Assembly: GCA_027460605.1 (NCBI GenBank)
Contig: JAPZAN010000095.1
Location: 1-25,694, forward strand
DNA from: Candidatus Methanoperedens sp.
GTDB taxonomy: Archaea; Halobacteriota; Methanosarcinia; Methanosarcinales; Methanoperedenaceae
Direction of reading: 5' to 3'
Length of the DNA stretch: 25,694 nt
Below are positions 15,816-22,516 of this stretch, one piece after another. Position numbers and translations under genes: made by a program. The notes beneath the pieces are model-generated. The model saw only the letters and a program-made list of their open reading frames with translations. It made no database searches and had not been told where the DNA came from. Position 1 is the first letter of the stretch. Every line of letters begins with the position of its first letter.

Positions 15816-16199
15816 TCAAAGCACGTAAAAGTTCCGCGTAAAGCCATTGGAACGCACCCAAGCAATGGTATGCTGTCGAATCTGGCCACTCCTATCACCC
15901 ATTCGGGTTTGACTGGAATGTGCGGGCTTACACTTCCCTGCTGGTCATATGCGGGATTGGTTTTTGGATTATCTCCTTTTGTGATATATCCGGCAAAAGG
16001 CGCTGGCGGTCCCCTGGGCCACATTGGTTCTCCTTCCCTGACAAAAAATATAGCACGGTGGATAATTGGCGTTACGCCATCATTTCCTTGTGGTTTGTAT
16101 AGAATGACATCGCCATATTCATCAAAAGTTGAATAACCCTTTTCTTTTCCTTCACATTCAGTTCCATAATTATCGGTTTTGAATTCAATTTCAATCCTC
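15806..16199 (-). pseudogene. Truncated archaeal signal peptidase I (S26) homologue
   Basis: The C-terminal two thirds of an archaeal/ER-type signal peptidase: EYGDVILYKPQGN, then TPIIHRAIFFVREGEPMW, GPPAPFAGYITKGDNPKTNP and PVKPEWVIGVARFDSIPLLG. The IIHR histidine and the KGDN aspartate of the Ser-His-Asp machinery are present. The N-terminal membrane segment and the SMxP block with the catalytic Ser are missing. The open frame could start at an ATG at 16267, but those first ~25 residues are an out-of-frame reading of the upstream gene's 3' end (stop at 16191), so homology starts only at about 16199. It should be inactive as a peptidase. It is most likely a remnant of a recombination or deletion event, with a full-length copy elsewhere. 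Confidence 0.72.
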
Positions 16200-17198
16200 A
16201 AAGAAATTAGAAATCCTGTAATATTTTCCGCCAATCCTGAAAAATATGTCACCTGGATATTCGTCATAAACGTTCAGTACTCCATTCTCTTTCAAAATCT
16301 CATAGGTTAATTCCTCCTGTTTGTAAACGTTCAGCTTTCCATCCTGGTTCCATATTTCATAGCTTCCCCTTTCATCCATTATATTCCATTTTTCAGGGAT
16401 TCTCCAGATATTATAATTCTCGGAAAGCGAAAAGCCATTGGACTCAAAAATATTCTTTAACTTTGGTATCCTCGCCTCGCTTATCTCCCCGCCCATCGTT
16501 ATATCAATCTTATTCAAGTCCTTTTCCAATGCTGCATCCGTAATGCTGAACAAATACTGTTTTTCAAATACATACCATCTGGTCTCACTTACTGATTTCC
16601 CGTCCGAAATACTGAATAAAAACCTGGCAGCATACCGTTTCTTGTTGAAAAAATCACTCACTTTCCCCTGGTCTTCATTATCGACTTTAAATTCGCTGCT
16701 ATTGGATTCTGTGTAAGCAATCATTGCTTTTTCAAGCGGCGGGTTTTTTCCCAGTTCTTCCCGGGTTATCTCAACAAACCTGACCTTTTCACCTGCCGGA
16801 ATATTGACCTCCTGAATAACCATGAACATCCCGCCTTCGCTCATGCTTAAAGAAAACCAGGCTACTATGACAAGAATCAGAACAAGAAAAGAAACGCCCA
16901 ATACTTTTACAAACAAGATTGCAGATCCTTTTCTCAGATAAGTGTAACATATAGACAAGATAATGAACATTGAGAGAACAGAAAATATCTGGTTGAACGG
17001 TCCTTCAGGAAGAAACAGGCGTGTCATAATTTGCATAACAGGCGATAATACCAACCCGAGTGGAAGAGATATAATGGCTATTAGAAAGCCGGCTAATATC
17101 CATTCTCCCCGAAATCCCTTGTTCCTGTATTTTATCAGGACTGCCGTTACCAATAATGCCGCAACAATTAACCCATAGATGTAGTACATTACAGACAT
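16191..17198 (-). CDS. Four-TM membrane protein with extracytoplasmic ITxEEL domain
   Basis: A 335-residue protein. Four hydrophobic spans lie at about 4-22, 33-57, 70-88 and 93-116, followed by a C-terminal domain that should lie outside the membrane. Residues 138-220 (VRFVEITREELGKNPPLEKAMI ... VSDFFNKKRYAARFLFSISD ... RWYVFEKQY) match the soluble domain of the small gene at 17353 (KITTDELKEYPALENAL ... KIEKFIDSKR ... CYTFAFK). The last 70 residues carry two short similar units, QDGKLNVYKQ and ENGVLNVYDEY. GGGTGG before the ATG is a good ribosome binding site. I do not know the family. It probably has a role at the cell surface with its neighbours. The 3' end borders the broken signal-peptidase gene. 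Confidence 0.75.
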   Translation of the reverse strand: MSVMYYIYGLIVAALLVTAVLIKYRNKGFRGEWILAGFLIAIISLPLGLVLSPVMQIMTRLFLPEGPFNQIFSVLSMFIILSICYTYLRKGSAILFVKVLGVSFLVLILVIVAWFSLSMSEGGMFMVIQEVNIPAGEKVRFVEITREELGKNPPLEKAMIAYTESNSSEFKVDNEDQGKVSDFFNKKRYAARFLFSISDGKSVSETRWYVFEKQYLFSITDAALEKDLNKIDITMGGEISEARIPKLKNIFESNGFSLSENYNIWRIPEKWNIMDERGSYEIWNQDGKLNVYKQEELTYEILKENGVLNVYDEYPGDIFFRIGGKYYRISNFFED

Positions 17199-17235
17199 AA
17201 ACCACCCATATCAAATTTTAAAATCTCCCTGTTTT

Positions 17236-17298
17236 TTATCTCTTCCGCCCGGCTGTATATACTGCCGGAAGCATCATTGTTACTAACACTAATTTCGA
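17236..17298 (-). pseudogene. Orphan C-terminal sorting tail (remnant T2)
   Basis: One minus-strand frame reads KLVLVTMMLPAVYTAGRKR then TAA, with an in-frame TGA immediately before it. It matches the tails of the genes at 14954 and 12998 and remnant T1 (AVYSGRRKRK, AVSITGRRRR). At DNA level it shares CCGGCAGTATATACAGCCGGGCGGAAGAGA-like words with the intact tail. No gene body is attached. It is a second 3' leftover of a lost surface-protein gene. An out-of-frame ORF of about 37 codons with a GGAG site overlaps it but has no family likeness. Confidence 0.65.
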
Positions 17299-17352
17299 TC
17301 ATAAATCATCTCCGAAATATCTTAATGAAAATCAATAATCCGTCATCCATTT

Positions 17353-17820
17353 TTATGGTCTTTTAAAAGCAAATGTATAACAATCTTCACCATACATCTC
17401 ATCAATTTTGAAGCAAGTACTAAATGTAGAATTTCTTTTGCTATCTATAAATTTTTCAATTTTTTTCGAATTTTCTGGAGTAATTTTACACAACGACGAA
17501 TATGAACCACTTTTGATACAATCTTCACCATTTAATGCATTTTCAAGAGCAGGATATTCTTTTAATTCATCTGTAGTTATTTTTGTAACATTTTCAGGAT
17601 ATCCAATTAACTCTCTAACTTCTTCTTCAGTAAGATTTGTCATATTTAACGCATTTGATTTCTCTGTTGTTATATTCATGACACGATGTGCATCAAATTT
17701 TTGAACCAAAAATACATCCGAACCCATATAATAAGTATAATAGTTTATAACGGATCCAATAAACCATATACCAATAATCAATATCGCAACGATGATAATA
17801 AGCTTTCTAAATATTTTCAT
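17353..17820 (-). CDS. Small membrane-anchored protein with ITxEEL/YPALE domain
   Basis: 155 residues from the ATG at 17820. The ATG at 17829 touches the GGGAGAG site directly, while 17820 has normal spacing, so I prefer the inner start. A single N-terminal membrane helix (LIIIVAILIIGIWFIGSVI, about 6-26) anchors an outside domain with NLTEEEVRELIGYPENV, KITTDELKEYPALENALNG, four to six cysteines (GEDCIKSGSYSSLC, STCFKIDEMYGEDCYTF) that could form disulfides, and a KKIEKFIDSKR helix. The same domain forms the middle of the protein at 16191 and survives as a remnant at 15735-15815. Similar short domains occur in many methanogen hypothetical proteins; the function is unknown. It is AT-richer than the S-layer genes. 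Confidence 0.75.
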   Translation of the reverse strand: MKIFRKLIIIVAILIIGIWFIGSVINYYTYYMGSDVFLVQKFDAHRVMNITTEKSNALNMTNLTEEEVRELIGYPENVTKITTDELKEYPALENALNGEDCIKSGSYSSLCKITPENSKKIEKFIDSKRNSTFSTCFKIDEMYGEDCYTFAFKRP

Positions 17821-17932
17821 ATTATTCATCTCTCCCGTATTAATTTTGTAGTCACCACAGCTTTTTTCTTTTTACCGAATATTATCATCGGCAAATAGGA
17901 AATATCAATTATTAAAATTCTCCTGCACAGTA

Positions 17933-17995
17933 TTATATCATAGATTCGCTATTTGTCGCTATCGCAGCAGTTGTTCCCCTAATTATTTTTGTCAT
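17933..17995 (-). CDS. Mini-ORF 3, 20 residues
   Basis: ATG at 17995, 1 nt after the stop of mini-ORF 2, with GGGTGG about 6 nt upstream. The product starts MTKIIRGTTAAIATN and ends in SESMI; it is short, polar and without a signal peptide. It is too short for homology or coding statistics. It is reported because of its good ribosome binding site and its place as the third of three adjoining mini-ORFs. It could equally be chance. Confidence 0.25.
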   Translation of the reverse strand: MTKIIRGTTAAIATNSESMI

Positions 17996-17996
17996 T

Positions 17997-18086
17997 CTAT
18001 CCACCCTTCTTTCTAAATAATCTACTTAGTATCAACGTGATAAAAGTAAGGATAAGGAAAAACGGGTTATAACTACTGCGGCTCAT
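17997..18086 (-). CDS. Mini-ORF 2, 29-residue single-TM peptide
   Basis: The ATG at 18086 lies inside the end of mini-ORF 1 (14-nt overlap) and follows GGGGTGAG at normal spacing. The peptide is SRSSYNP, then a hydrophobic span FFLILTFITLILS, then basic RLFRKKGG: a complete miniature membrane protein. Alternatively it is a C-terminal membrane tail left over from a lost surface gene, like T1 and T2, although its sequence is not clearly related to them. The AT-rich hydrophobic stretch makes chance possible. Confidence 0.35.
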   Translation of the reverse strand: MSRSSYNPFFLILTFITLILSRLFRKKGG

Positions 18087-18141
18087 TTCCGCTCACCCCT
18101 GCCACCGATGTTCCCAAAAATGGCATGCGCTGATAGTTCAT
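18073..18141 (-). CDS. Mini-ORF 1, 22 residues, perfect Shine-Dalgarno
   Basis: The ATG at 18141 is preceded by AGGAGG with 4-5 nt spacing (AGGAGGATAAAATG), the strongest ribosome binding site in this part of the window. The peptide starts MNYQRMPFLGTSVAG and ends SGNEPQ. It has no signal peptide or known motif. Such a strong site in front of so short a frame suggests either a real small peptide or the 5' stub of a truncated gene. A longer reading from 18273 only adds AT-rich upstream DNA without a site of its own. Confidence 0.35.
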   Translation of the reverse strand: MNYQRMPFLGTSVAGVSGNEPQ

Positions 18142-18325
18142 TTTATCCTCCTGTAAGAAATTCCACCTGTTTTTCAGGTAAGTCCTCTGATTCAGACAAA
18201 CCTCAATTTCATGTTTATAACTTATTAATACATAAACTTTACGATTAATCGTCAAGTTGGTGAATTTAAACATAAAGTCTGTGAATTAATAGATAGAACT
18301 ATATGGATTGATACTCAGATAGATT

Positions 18326-18337
18326 GTATATATACAT
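18326..18337 (+). promoter_or_regulatory. TATA box of the wHTH regulator gene
   Basis: GTATATATACAT is the strongest TATA-like element in the window. It would put the transcription start at about 18358-18363, some 20-25 nt before the ATG at 18384, leaving room for the GGATG ribosome binding site. It also argues against the longer frame that begins at 18324, since that start would lie inside the promoter. Confidence 0.6.
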
Positions 18338-18353
18338 ACACAAAAATTATTTA

Positions 18354-18363
18354 ACAAATTTGT
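18354..18363 (+). promoter_or_regulatory. Candidate operator palindrome ACAAATTTGT
   Basis: A perfect 10-bp palindrome at the predicted transcription start, about 25 bp after the TATA box and 20 bp before the start codon of the winged-HTH gene. A dimeric regulator bound here would block RNA polymerase, so autoregulation is plausible. A 10-bp AT-rich palindrome can also occur by chance. Confidence 0.35.
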
Positions 18364-18383
18364 ATAGAAGGATGAAAGCTAAT

Positions 18384-18671
18384 ATGGGCCCGCTTGAGAA
18401 GTTATTCGGCAAAACGGCGCAGCTAACAGTACTGGAATATCTAATAAAGAACAAAGGAGAACTCAATTATCTTTCTGGGATAGCGGAAGGGACTGGATTA
18501 TATCATTCCAGCGTGGCAAGAGTGCTTGAGCCTCTTCTGGAAAATAATATCGTTATTGAGAAAAAGATTGGAAAGCAGATGCGCTCTTTCGTTTTAAATG
18601 AAGAGCATAATGCCACAAAGCTCCTGGTGAAGTTTTATGACGAGCTGAAGGAAGAGATGGGCGATGACTGA
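18384..18671 (+). CDS. Winged-helix transcriptional regulator
   Basis: 95 residues from the ATG at 18384 (MGPLEKLFGKTAQL), which has GGATG at about 8 nt; the ATG at 18372 (four residues longer) touches AGAAGG. A frame from 18324 overlaps the TATA box and is rejected. The HTH is LTVLEYLIKNKGELNYLSGIAEGTGLYHSSVARVLEPLLEN, followed by the wing IVIEKKIGKQMRSFVL and a C-terminal helix TKLLVKFYDELKEEM that could dimerise. MGPLEKLFGKTAQ-type starts are common in archaeal wHTH proteins. It may control itself and the two methyltransferase genes downstream, although 107 nt separate it from the first of them. The effector is unknown. Confidence 0.82.
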   Translation: MGPLEKLFGKTAQLTVLEYLIKNKGELNYLSGIAEGTGLYHSSVARVLEPLLENNIVIEKKIGKQMRSFVLNEEHNATKLLVKFYDELKEEMGDD

Positions 18672-18778
18672 ATGAAAACATTGGTGCTGGAGAACCTCTG
18701 ACAGTTGACTGCAATGAGCGGAAGGTTTACCGGGGAAAAAAATATTGACAAGCATACTTAACCTAAAATAATCAAGTT

Positions 18779-19501
18779 ATGAAAGATATGAACTCACACC
18801 CAACGTGGCAATATAATGAAATGCAACAGGTCGGAACTGACTATATGGATTTTGAGCATGTGCATGCCTATGACACACAAATGCAAAAATTGAGAGATAT
18901 TAAAAAGGAAACAGAAAACATTATTGAATCCATAAATCTAACCAGTGACAAGACAGTTCTAGAAATCGGTACCGGAACCGGTAATTTTGCAATAGAAGCT
19001 GCTAAGCATTGTGCTAAAGTTATTGCCATCGATGTTTCATCTGAAATGTTGAAATTTGCACAACACAAAACCAAAATGAAGGGAATAACAAATATTGAAT
19101 TTCATCACACAGGATTTCTGACCTACGAGCACCATGCAGGGCCATTAGACGCAGTTGTCTCACAACTGGTGCTCCATCATCTCCCTGATTTTTGGAAATT
19201 CATAGCCCTAAAACGCATATTTGAAATGCTAAAGGAAGGAGGAAAATTCTACTTGAGGGATACGGTCTACTCATTCGATATAGATAATCATAAGATATTT
19301 TTTGATAACCTGATCGATGGTGTCAAACATGCTGCAGGAGTGGAACTCGCCAATGATATAGAGATTGCAATTCGAGAGGAATATACGACCCTTGACTGGA
19401 TAATGGAAGGACTGCTTACGAGGGCAGGATTCTCCATAGATAAAGCTGATTATTCTGAAGGTTTTATGGCGGTTTATGTATGTACAAAAGTGGATCGATG
19501 A
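18779..19501 (+). CDS. Class I SAM-dependent methyltransferase
   Basis: A 240-residue Rossmann-fold methyltransferase. Motif I is TVLEIGTGTGNFA at 59-71. The acidic residue at the end of strand 2 is D85 (VIAIDVSSEML). A motif like DAVVSQLVLHHLPD follows at strand 4, and LKEGGKFYLRDTVYS is the post-motif strand. The N-terminal HPTWQYNEMQQVGTDYMDFEHVHAYD is a cap that probably shapes the substrate site. Family members methylate many small molecules; the substrate cannot be read from the sequence. There is no strong ribosome binding site; CTAAAATAATC upstream may be a TATA box. It is followed after 23 nt by the membrane methyltransferase, so the two are likely co-transcribed. Confidence 0.86.
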   Translation: MKDMNSHPTWQYNEMQQVGTDYMDFEHVHAYDTQMQKLRDIKKETENIIESINLTSDKTVLEIGTGTGNFAIEAAKHCAKVIAIDVSSEMLKFAQHKTKMKGITNIEFHHTGFLTYEHHAGPLDAVVSQLVLHHLPDFWKFIALKRIFEMLKEGGKFYLRDTVYSFDIDNHKIFFDNLIDGVKHAAGVELANDIEIAIREEYTTLDWIMEGLLTRAGFSIDKADYSEGFMAVYVCTKVDR

Positions 19502-19524
19502 AATAATTTCGGGGATCAGGATAT

Positions 19525-20226
19525 ATGGAAAGTAATTCGAATACAGCGAACGTCAATTTATCAGAGGTAAAGAAAAAAGTTATTCTCAGATTTATATTGG
19601 CGCTAATTCTATTAGGTTCGATGCTGTTCTTACCTGCAGGCTCACTGGATTACTGGCAGGCGTGGATATACTGCGGCGTTCTTTTTATACCAATGTTCTT
19701 TGTGGTCTTTTATTTCTTTAAGTATGACCCGGAACTACTTGAACGCCGGATGAGACTGAAAGAAAAGGAAGAAAAACAAAAGACTATCCAGATATTAGGA
19801 ATTATTATTTTCTTCTCTGGCTTTATAATATCCGGTCTTGACTATCGTTATCACTGGTCAAACGTGCCTGTATATCTTGTTATTGCGGCAAATGCCATCG
19901 TTTTGTCAGGCTATATTTTCGTTTTCCTGGTTCTGCGGGAAAATAGTTATGCTTCCCGGATAATTGAAGTTGAGAAAGGGCAGAAGGTTATCACAACGGG
20001 TCCTTATGCAATAGTCCGCCACCCGATGTATCTGGGAGTATTGATAATGTTCCTGTTCACCCCGCTTGCTCTTGGCTCTTACTGGGCATTGATCTTCTTC
20101 CTGCCCCTGATTCCGCTGCTTGTATCCAGGTTATTAAATGAAGAGGAAGTGCTCTTGCGGGAACTGCCTGGTTACGAAGAATATTGCGAGAAAACGCGGT
20201 ATCGTTTAGTTCCGTTTGTCTGGTAA
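19525..20226 (+). CDS. ICMT/PEMT-family membrane methyltransferase
   Basis: A 233-residue integral membrane methyltransferase of the isoprenylcysteine carboxyl methyltransferase / phospholipid methyltransferase type. Hydrophobic spans lie at about 20-36, 45-66, 88-104, 115-138 and 172-202. The SAM-binding C-terminus has TGPYAIVRHPMYLG at 158-171, NEEEVLLRELPGYEEY at 205-220 and KTRYRLVPFVW at the end, all typical. The substrate is probably a lipid or a membrane-bound isoprenoid compound (family knowledge), unproven here. AGGA lies before the ATG, and the gene begins 23 nt after the soluble methyltransferase. The pair suggests two methylation steps on one pathway, perhaps under the wHTH regulator upstream. 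Confidence 0.87.
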   Translation: MESNSNTANVNLSEVKKKVILRFILALILLGSMLFLPAGSLDYWQAWIYCGVLFIPMFFVVFYFFKYDPELLERRMRLKEKEEKQKTIQILGIIIFFSGFIISGLDYRYHWSNVPVYLVIAANAIVLSGYIFVFLVLRENSYASRIIEVEKGQKVITTGPYAIVRHPMYLGVLIMFLFTPLALGSYWALIFFLPLIPLLVSRLLNEEEVLLRELPGYEEYCEKTRYRLVPFVW

Positions 20227-20250
20227 ACCGGTGATATATCTAAAAAATTA

Positions 20251-20757
20251 TTATTCCATCCGCTTCATCACGAACTCGCAGCAGTCGTCCCCTTTTGCAG
20301 TGCATTTCACTTCTTCGGCATCTATATGATTGCCTTTTAGCGCCTCCGCAAGACCCGCGTTATAACCTCTCAAAAAATGACAAACACTAACCTTTGAATT
20401 CCCGTAGCCTCTTGCAATAAATGAGTTGTCAACTTTTACTATTAGCTCGTTTTCGTTATTTTCTTCTACGCTAAACCTGCCCCATCCGAGCTCTGCGTAG
20501 AAGTTCTGGACTGCTTCAATGAACTTTTTATCCTTTAAACCCCATTCCCTGCTGAAGCGGTTTATCCACCGAAGACCCGCCTTCTTTCCGGCTTCGTATA
20601 AAAGCACTGATGCGCCGTCAGAACCCAGTATTTTTTCAGCATCTTTTTGCAAATTTACGAAGGTCTCAATACTCACTATGACCGCAGGAACTTCAATAAC
20701 CGAGAACTCTCCCTTGCTCCGTTCCCATGCAGCAGTTTCTTTGACATCTTTTAACAT
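20251..20757 (-). CDS. V4R-domain protein
   Basis: 168 residues. The C-terminal half is the V4R (4-vinyl reductase) small-molecule-binding fold. SVCHFLRGYNAGLAEALKGNHIDAEEVKCTAKGDDCCEFVM contains C126, C152, C159 and C160, the usual positions for metal or haem contacts. The N-terminal part (KILGSDGASVLLYEAGKKAGLRW) belongs to the same fold. In archaea V4R proteins stand alone or are fused to regulators; their ligands are mostly unknown, with tetrapyrrole or hydrocarbon binding suggested in homologues. There is no DNA-binding domain here. A TATA-like GATATAAAC at 20781-20789 lies 24-32 nt upstream, so the gene is probably leaderless. It follows proS by 36 nt and converges with the methyltransferase gene. 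Confidence 0.85.
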   Translation of the reverse strand: MLKDVKETAAWERSKGEFSVIEVPAVIVSIETFVNLQKDAEKILGSDGASVLLYEAGKKAGLRWINRFSREWGLKDKKFIEAVQNFYAELGWGRFSVEENNENELIVKVDNSFIARGYGNSKVSVCHFLRGYNAGLAEALKGNHIDAEEVKCTAKGDDCCEFVMKRME

Positions 20758-20780
20758 GAAAACAACATAACTTTGTAAAT

Positions 20781-20789
20781 GATATAAAC
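20781..20789 (-). promoter_or_regulatory. Candidate TATA box of the V4R gene, leaderless
   Basis: The minus strand reads GTTTATATC, 24-32 nt before the ATG at 20757, with no Shine-Dalgarno sequence between. This gives the V4R gene its own promoter in the 36-nt gap after proS. Confidence 0.45.
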
Positions 20790-20793
20790 TTAT

Positions 20794-22155
20794 CTAATAT
20801 GTTTTCGCCATTATCGCCATATTTCCGGTTTCCTTATTGCATACAGGGCAATTCCCGGCGCCTTCCCCAAGCTCGCCCTCAGGCACTCCCAATATGCCCG
20901 CGCCCACTGCTTCTTCCATCGCAAGCCCGCATTCGCGTTCACCGCACCATGGAATCCGGGCGATGCCGTTTGATATCTTTTCCTTCACTTCTTCAAGCGA
21001 ACCGCAGTTTATGATGCGCTCATTCAATGAGCTTTTCGCTTTCACGAAAAGGTTTTCCCGAATATCTTCAAACCTTTTTTGGATTTCTTCAATAATATTA
21101 TCAAGCGGAGCGGTTTCCTTGCTTGCACTGTCTCTCCTGACGATGGTCACTGCATTGTTTTTCAGGTCACGCGGACCGATTTCCACCCGCAGGGGCACAC
21201 CCTTCATTTCCCATTTGTAATATTTGGCTCCGGGGCGCTCGTCGCTGTCGTCAAGAACCACTCTCATGCCCTTATCTTTTAGTTTGTCCGCCACATCGCT
21301 GCATGCTTTTAATATCTCCTCGCTCTTTCCGAATAGAATCGGGATGACCACGACCTGTATGGGCGCCACTTCAGGCGGGAATACAAGTCCCTTATCATCG
21401 CCATGAATGGAAATCAACGCTGCGATGCTGCGTTCCGAAATTCCGTAGCATGTCTGGTGAGCGTATTGCTGCTCGCCGTTTAAATCTTCATATTTTATGT
21501 CAAATGTCTTTGCGAAATTGCTGCCGAGATGGTGAGCCGTTCCTATCTGTAATGTTTTGTTGTCTGGCATCAGTGTGTCCACAGCCATTGTGTAATCAGC
21601 CCCGGGGAATTTGTCCCAGTCTGGACGTTTTGAGACAATGGTCGGGATCGCAAGCCGCCTGTAAAATTCCTGGTAAATGCGCGTGGCTTCCTCGACCTGC
21701 TTCGCGGCTTCTTCCCATGTGGCGTGGACTGTGTGGGCTTCCTTGAAGGACGTTATCTCGCGAAGGCGGATGAGGGGGCGCGTGTGTTTTGTCTCGTACC
21801 TGAAGGTGTTCACTATCTGGTATATCTTGATTGGCAAATCTGCATGGGAACGAACCCATACCTTGTACATGGGATAAATAGCGGTTTCACTCGTGGGGCG
21901 CAGAGCCAGCTTGACGTCAAGTTCATTCTTGCCGCCGTGAGTTACCCAGTAAACCTCATTCTCAAAACCTTTAATGTGCTCTGCCTCTTTCATGAACTCG
22001 GTCTCGGGGATGAGCAGGGGAAAGAGCGCTTCCTTGTGGTCTTTATCAAGCAACTCGCGGATTATCGCATACGTGCGCTTTCGCACATCAAACCCGAACG
22101 GGAACCAGACATACAGCCCTTTGACCGGATAACGGACATCCATTATTTCCCCCAT
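20794..22155 (-). CDS. proS: Prolyl-tRNA synthetase, archaeal type, N-terminus short
   Basis: Class II synthetase that charges tRNA-Pro with proline. It has MDVRYPVKGLYVWFPFG at 5-21, RPTSE at 86-90, motif 2 FRYETKHTRPLIRLRE at 118-133, GTAHHLGSNFAKTFD, motif 3 near GISERSIAALISIHGDD, an anticodon-binding domain (VVVIPILFG...RVVLDDSDERPGAKYYKWE), and the archaeal/eukaryal C-terminal zinc-type domain (WCGERECG ... CPVC) with the conserved final Tyr. At 453 residues it is about 25-35 shorter than usual: homologues carry an acidic/aromatic helix (xFxEWYxxxLxxAEI) before MDVRYP. Here an in-frame TAG lies 12-10 nt before the ATG, and no frame upstream restores the helix. A TATA-like TTTATA at about 22168-22173 would fit a leaderless start at Met5 (22143). 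Confidence 0.93.
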   Translation of the reverse strand: MGEIMDVRYPVKGLYVWFPFGFDVRKRTYAIIRELLDKDHKEALFPLLIPETEFMKEAEHIKGFENEVYWVTHGGKNELDVKLALRPTSETAIYPMYKVWVRSHADLPIKIYQIVNTFRYETKHTRPLIRLREITSFKEAHTVHATWEEAAKQVEEATRIYQEFYRRLAIPTIVSKRPDWDKFPGADYTMAVDTLMPDNKTLQIGTAHHLGSNFAKTFDIKYEDLNGEQQYAHQTCYGISERSIAALISIHGDDKGLVFPPEVAPIQVVVIPILFGKSEEILKACSDVADKLKDKGMRVVLDDSDERPGAKYYKWEMKGVPLRVEIGPRDLKNNAVTIVRRDSASKETAPLDNIIEEIQKRFEDIRENLFVKAKSSLNERIINCGSLEEVKEKISNGIARIPWCGERECGLAMEEAVGAGILGVPEGELGEGAGNCPVCNKETGNMAIMAKTY

Positions 22156-22231
22156 CCTTATTGGCTATAAATTTTTTTGACGGATGGTTGTTTTGCCTGA
22201 ATGGGATTTGAAAAGTTGTGTTCCAATCAAT

Positions 22232-22240
22232 TTTATAAAA
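22232..22240 (+). promoter_or_regulatory. Candidate TATA box of the AT-rich gene pair
   Basis: TTTATAAAA, about 42-50 nt before the ATG at 22282, in the gap between proS and the divergent small membrane gene. Being nearly symmetric it could serve either strand; for proS it would give a leader of about 50 nt. Confidence 0.35.
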
Positions 22241-22281
22241 AGATTTATGTAATTTAGATGCATTAAATCTTTGAAAATGAC

Positions 22282-22515
22282 ATGGATGCTACTTTTGAAT
22301 TTATAAAAGAAGTAATAGGAAGTGAAAACCTAAAGTCTACAGCACTTGCATTATTTGTATTCTACCTTCTCCTTAATGCAAGAGATAAATTAAATCGCCA
22401 TGAAATGGAAATAAAACACCTAAATGAAAAAATTACAGAAATAAAAAATCAACTTTCTGCACTTGAAACTGATGACCGAGAACCTGCAACACAGAAAAAA
22501 AGAGGCAAGAATTAA
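22282..22515 (+). CDS. Small TM plus coiled-coil protein, unknown
   Basis: 77 residues: a short polar N-terminus (DATFEFIKEVIGSENLK), one hydrophobic span at about 19-33 (STALALFVFYLLLN), then a charged heptad helix (HEMEIKHLNEKITEIKNQLSALE) and a basic end (QKKRGKN). It resembles small holin-like or scaffold proteins in layout only; I recognise no family. The DNA is AT-rich (lysine and asparagine mostly AAA and AAT), unlike proS next door. The next gene starts 1 nt after its stop, so the two form a unit. The coding call rests on composition and arrangement. Confidence 0.55.
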   Translation: MDATFEFIKEVIGSENLKSTALALFVFYLLLNARDKLNRHEMEIKHLNEKITEIKNQLSALETDDREPATQKKRGKN

Positions 22516-22516
22516 A

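Noticed and set aside
17192..17302. 37-codon minus-strand ORF with GGAG site over orphan tail T2
   Set aside because: It reads the tail remnant out of frame and then runs into the start of the four-TM gene; no hydrophobic or conserved pattern.
18324..18383. Longer start for the wHTH regulator
   Set aside because: It would begin at the TATA box and add a Tyr/Ile/Lys-rich stretch translated from promoter DNA.
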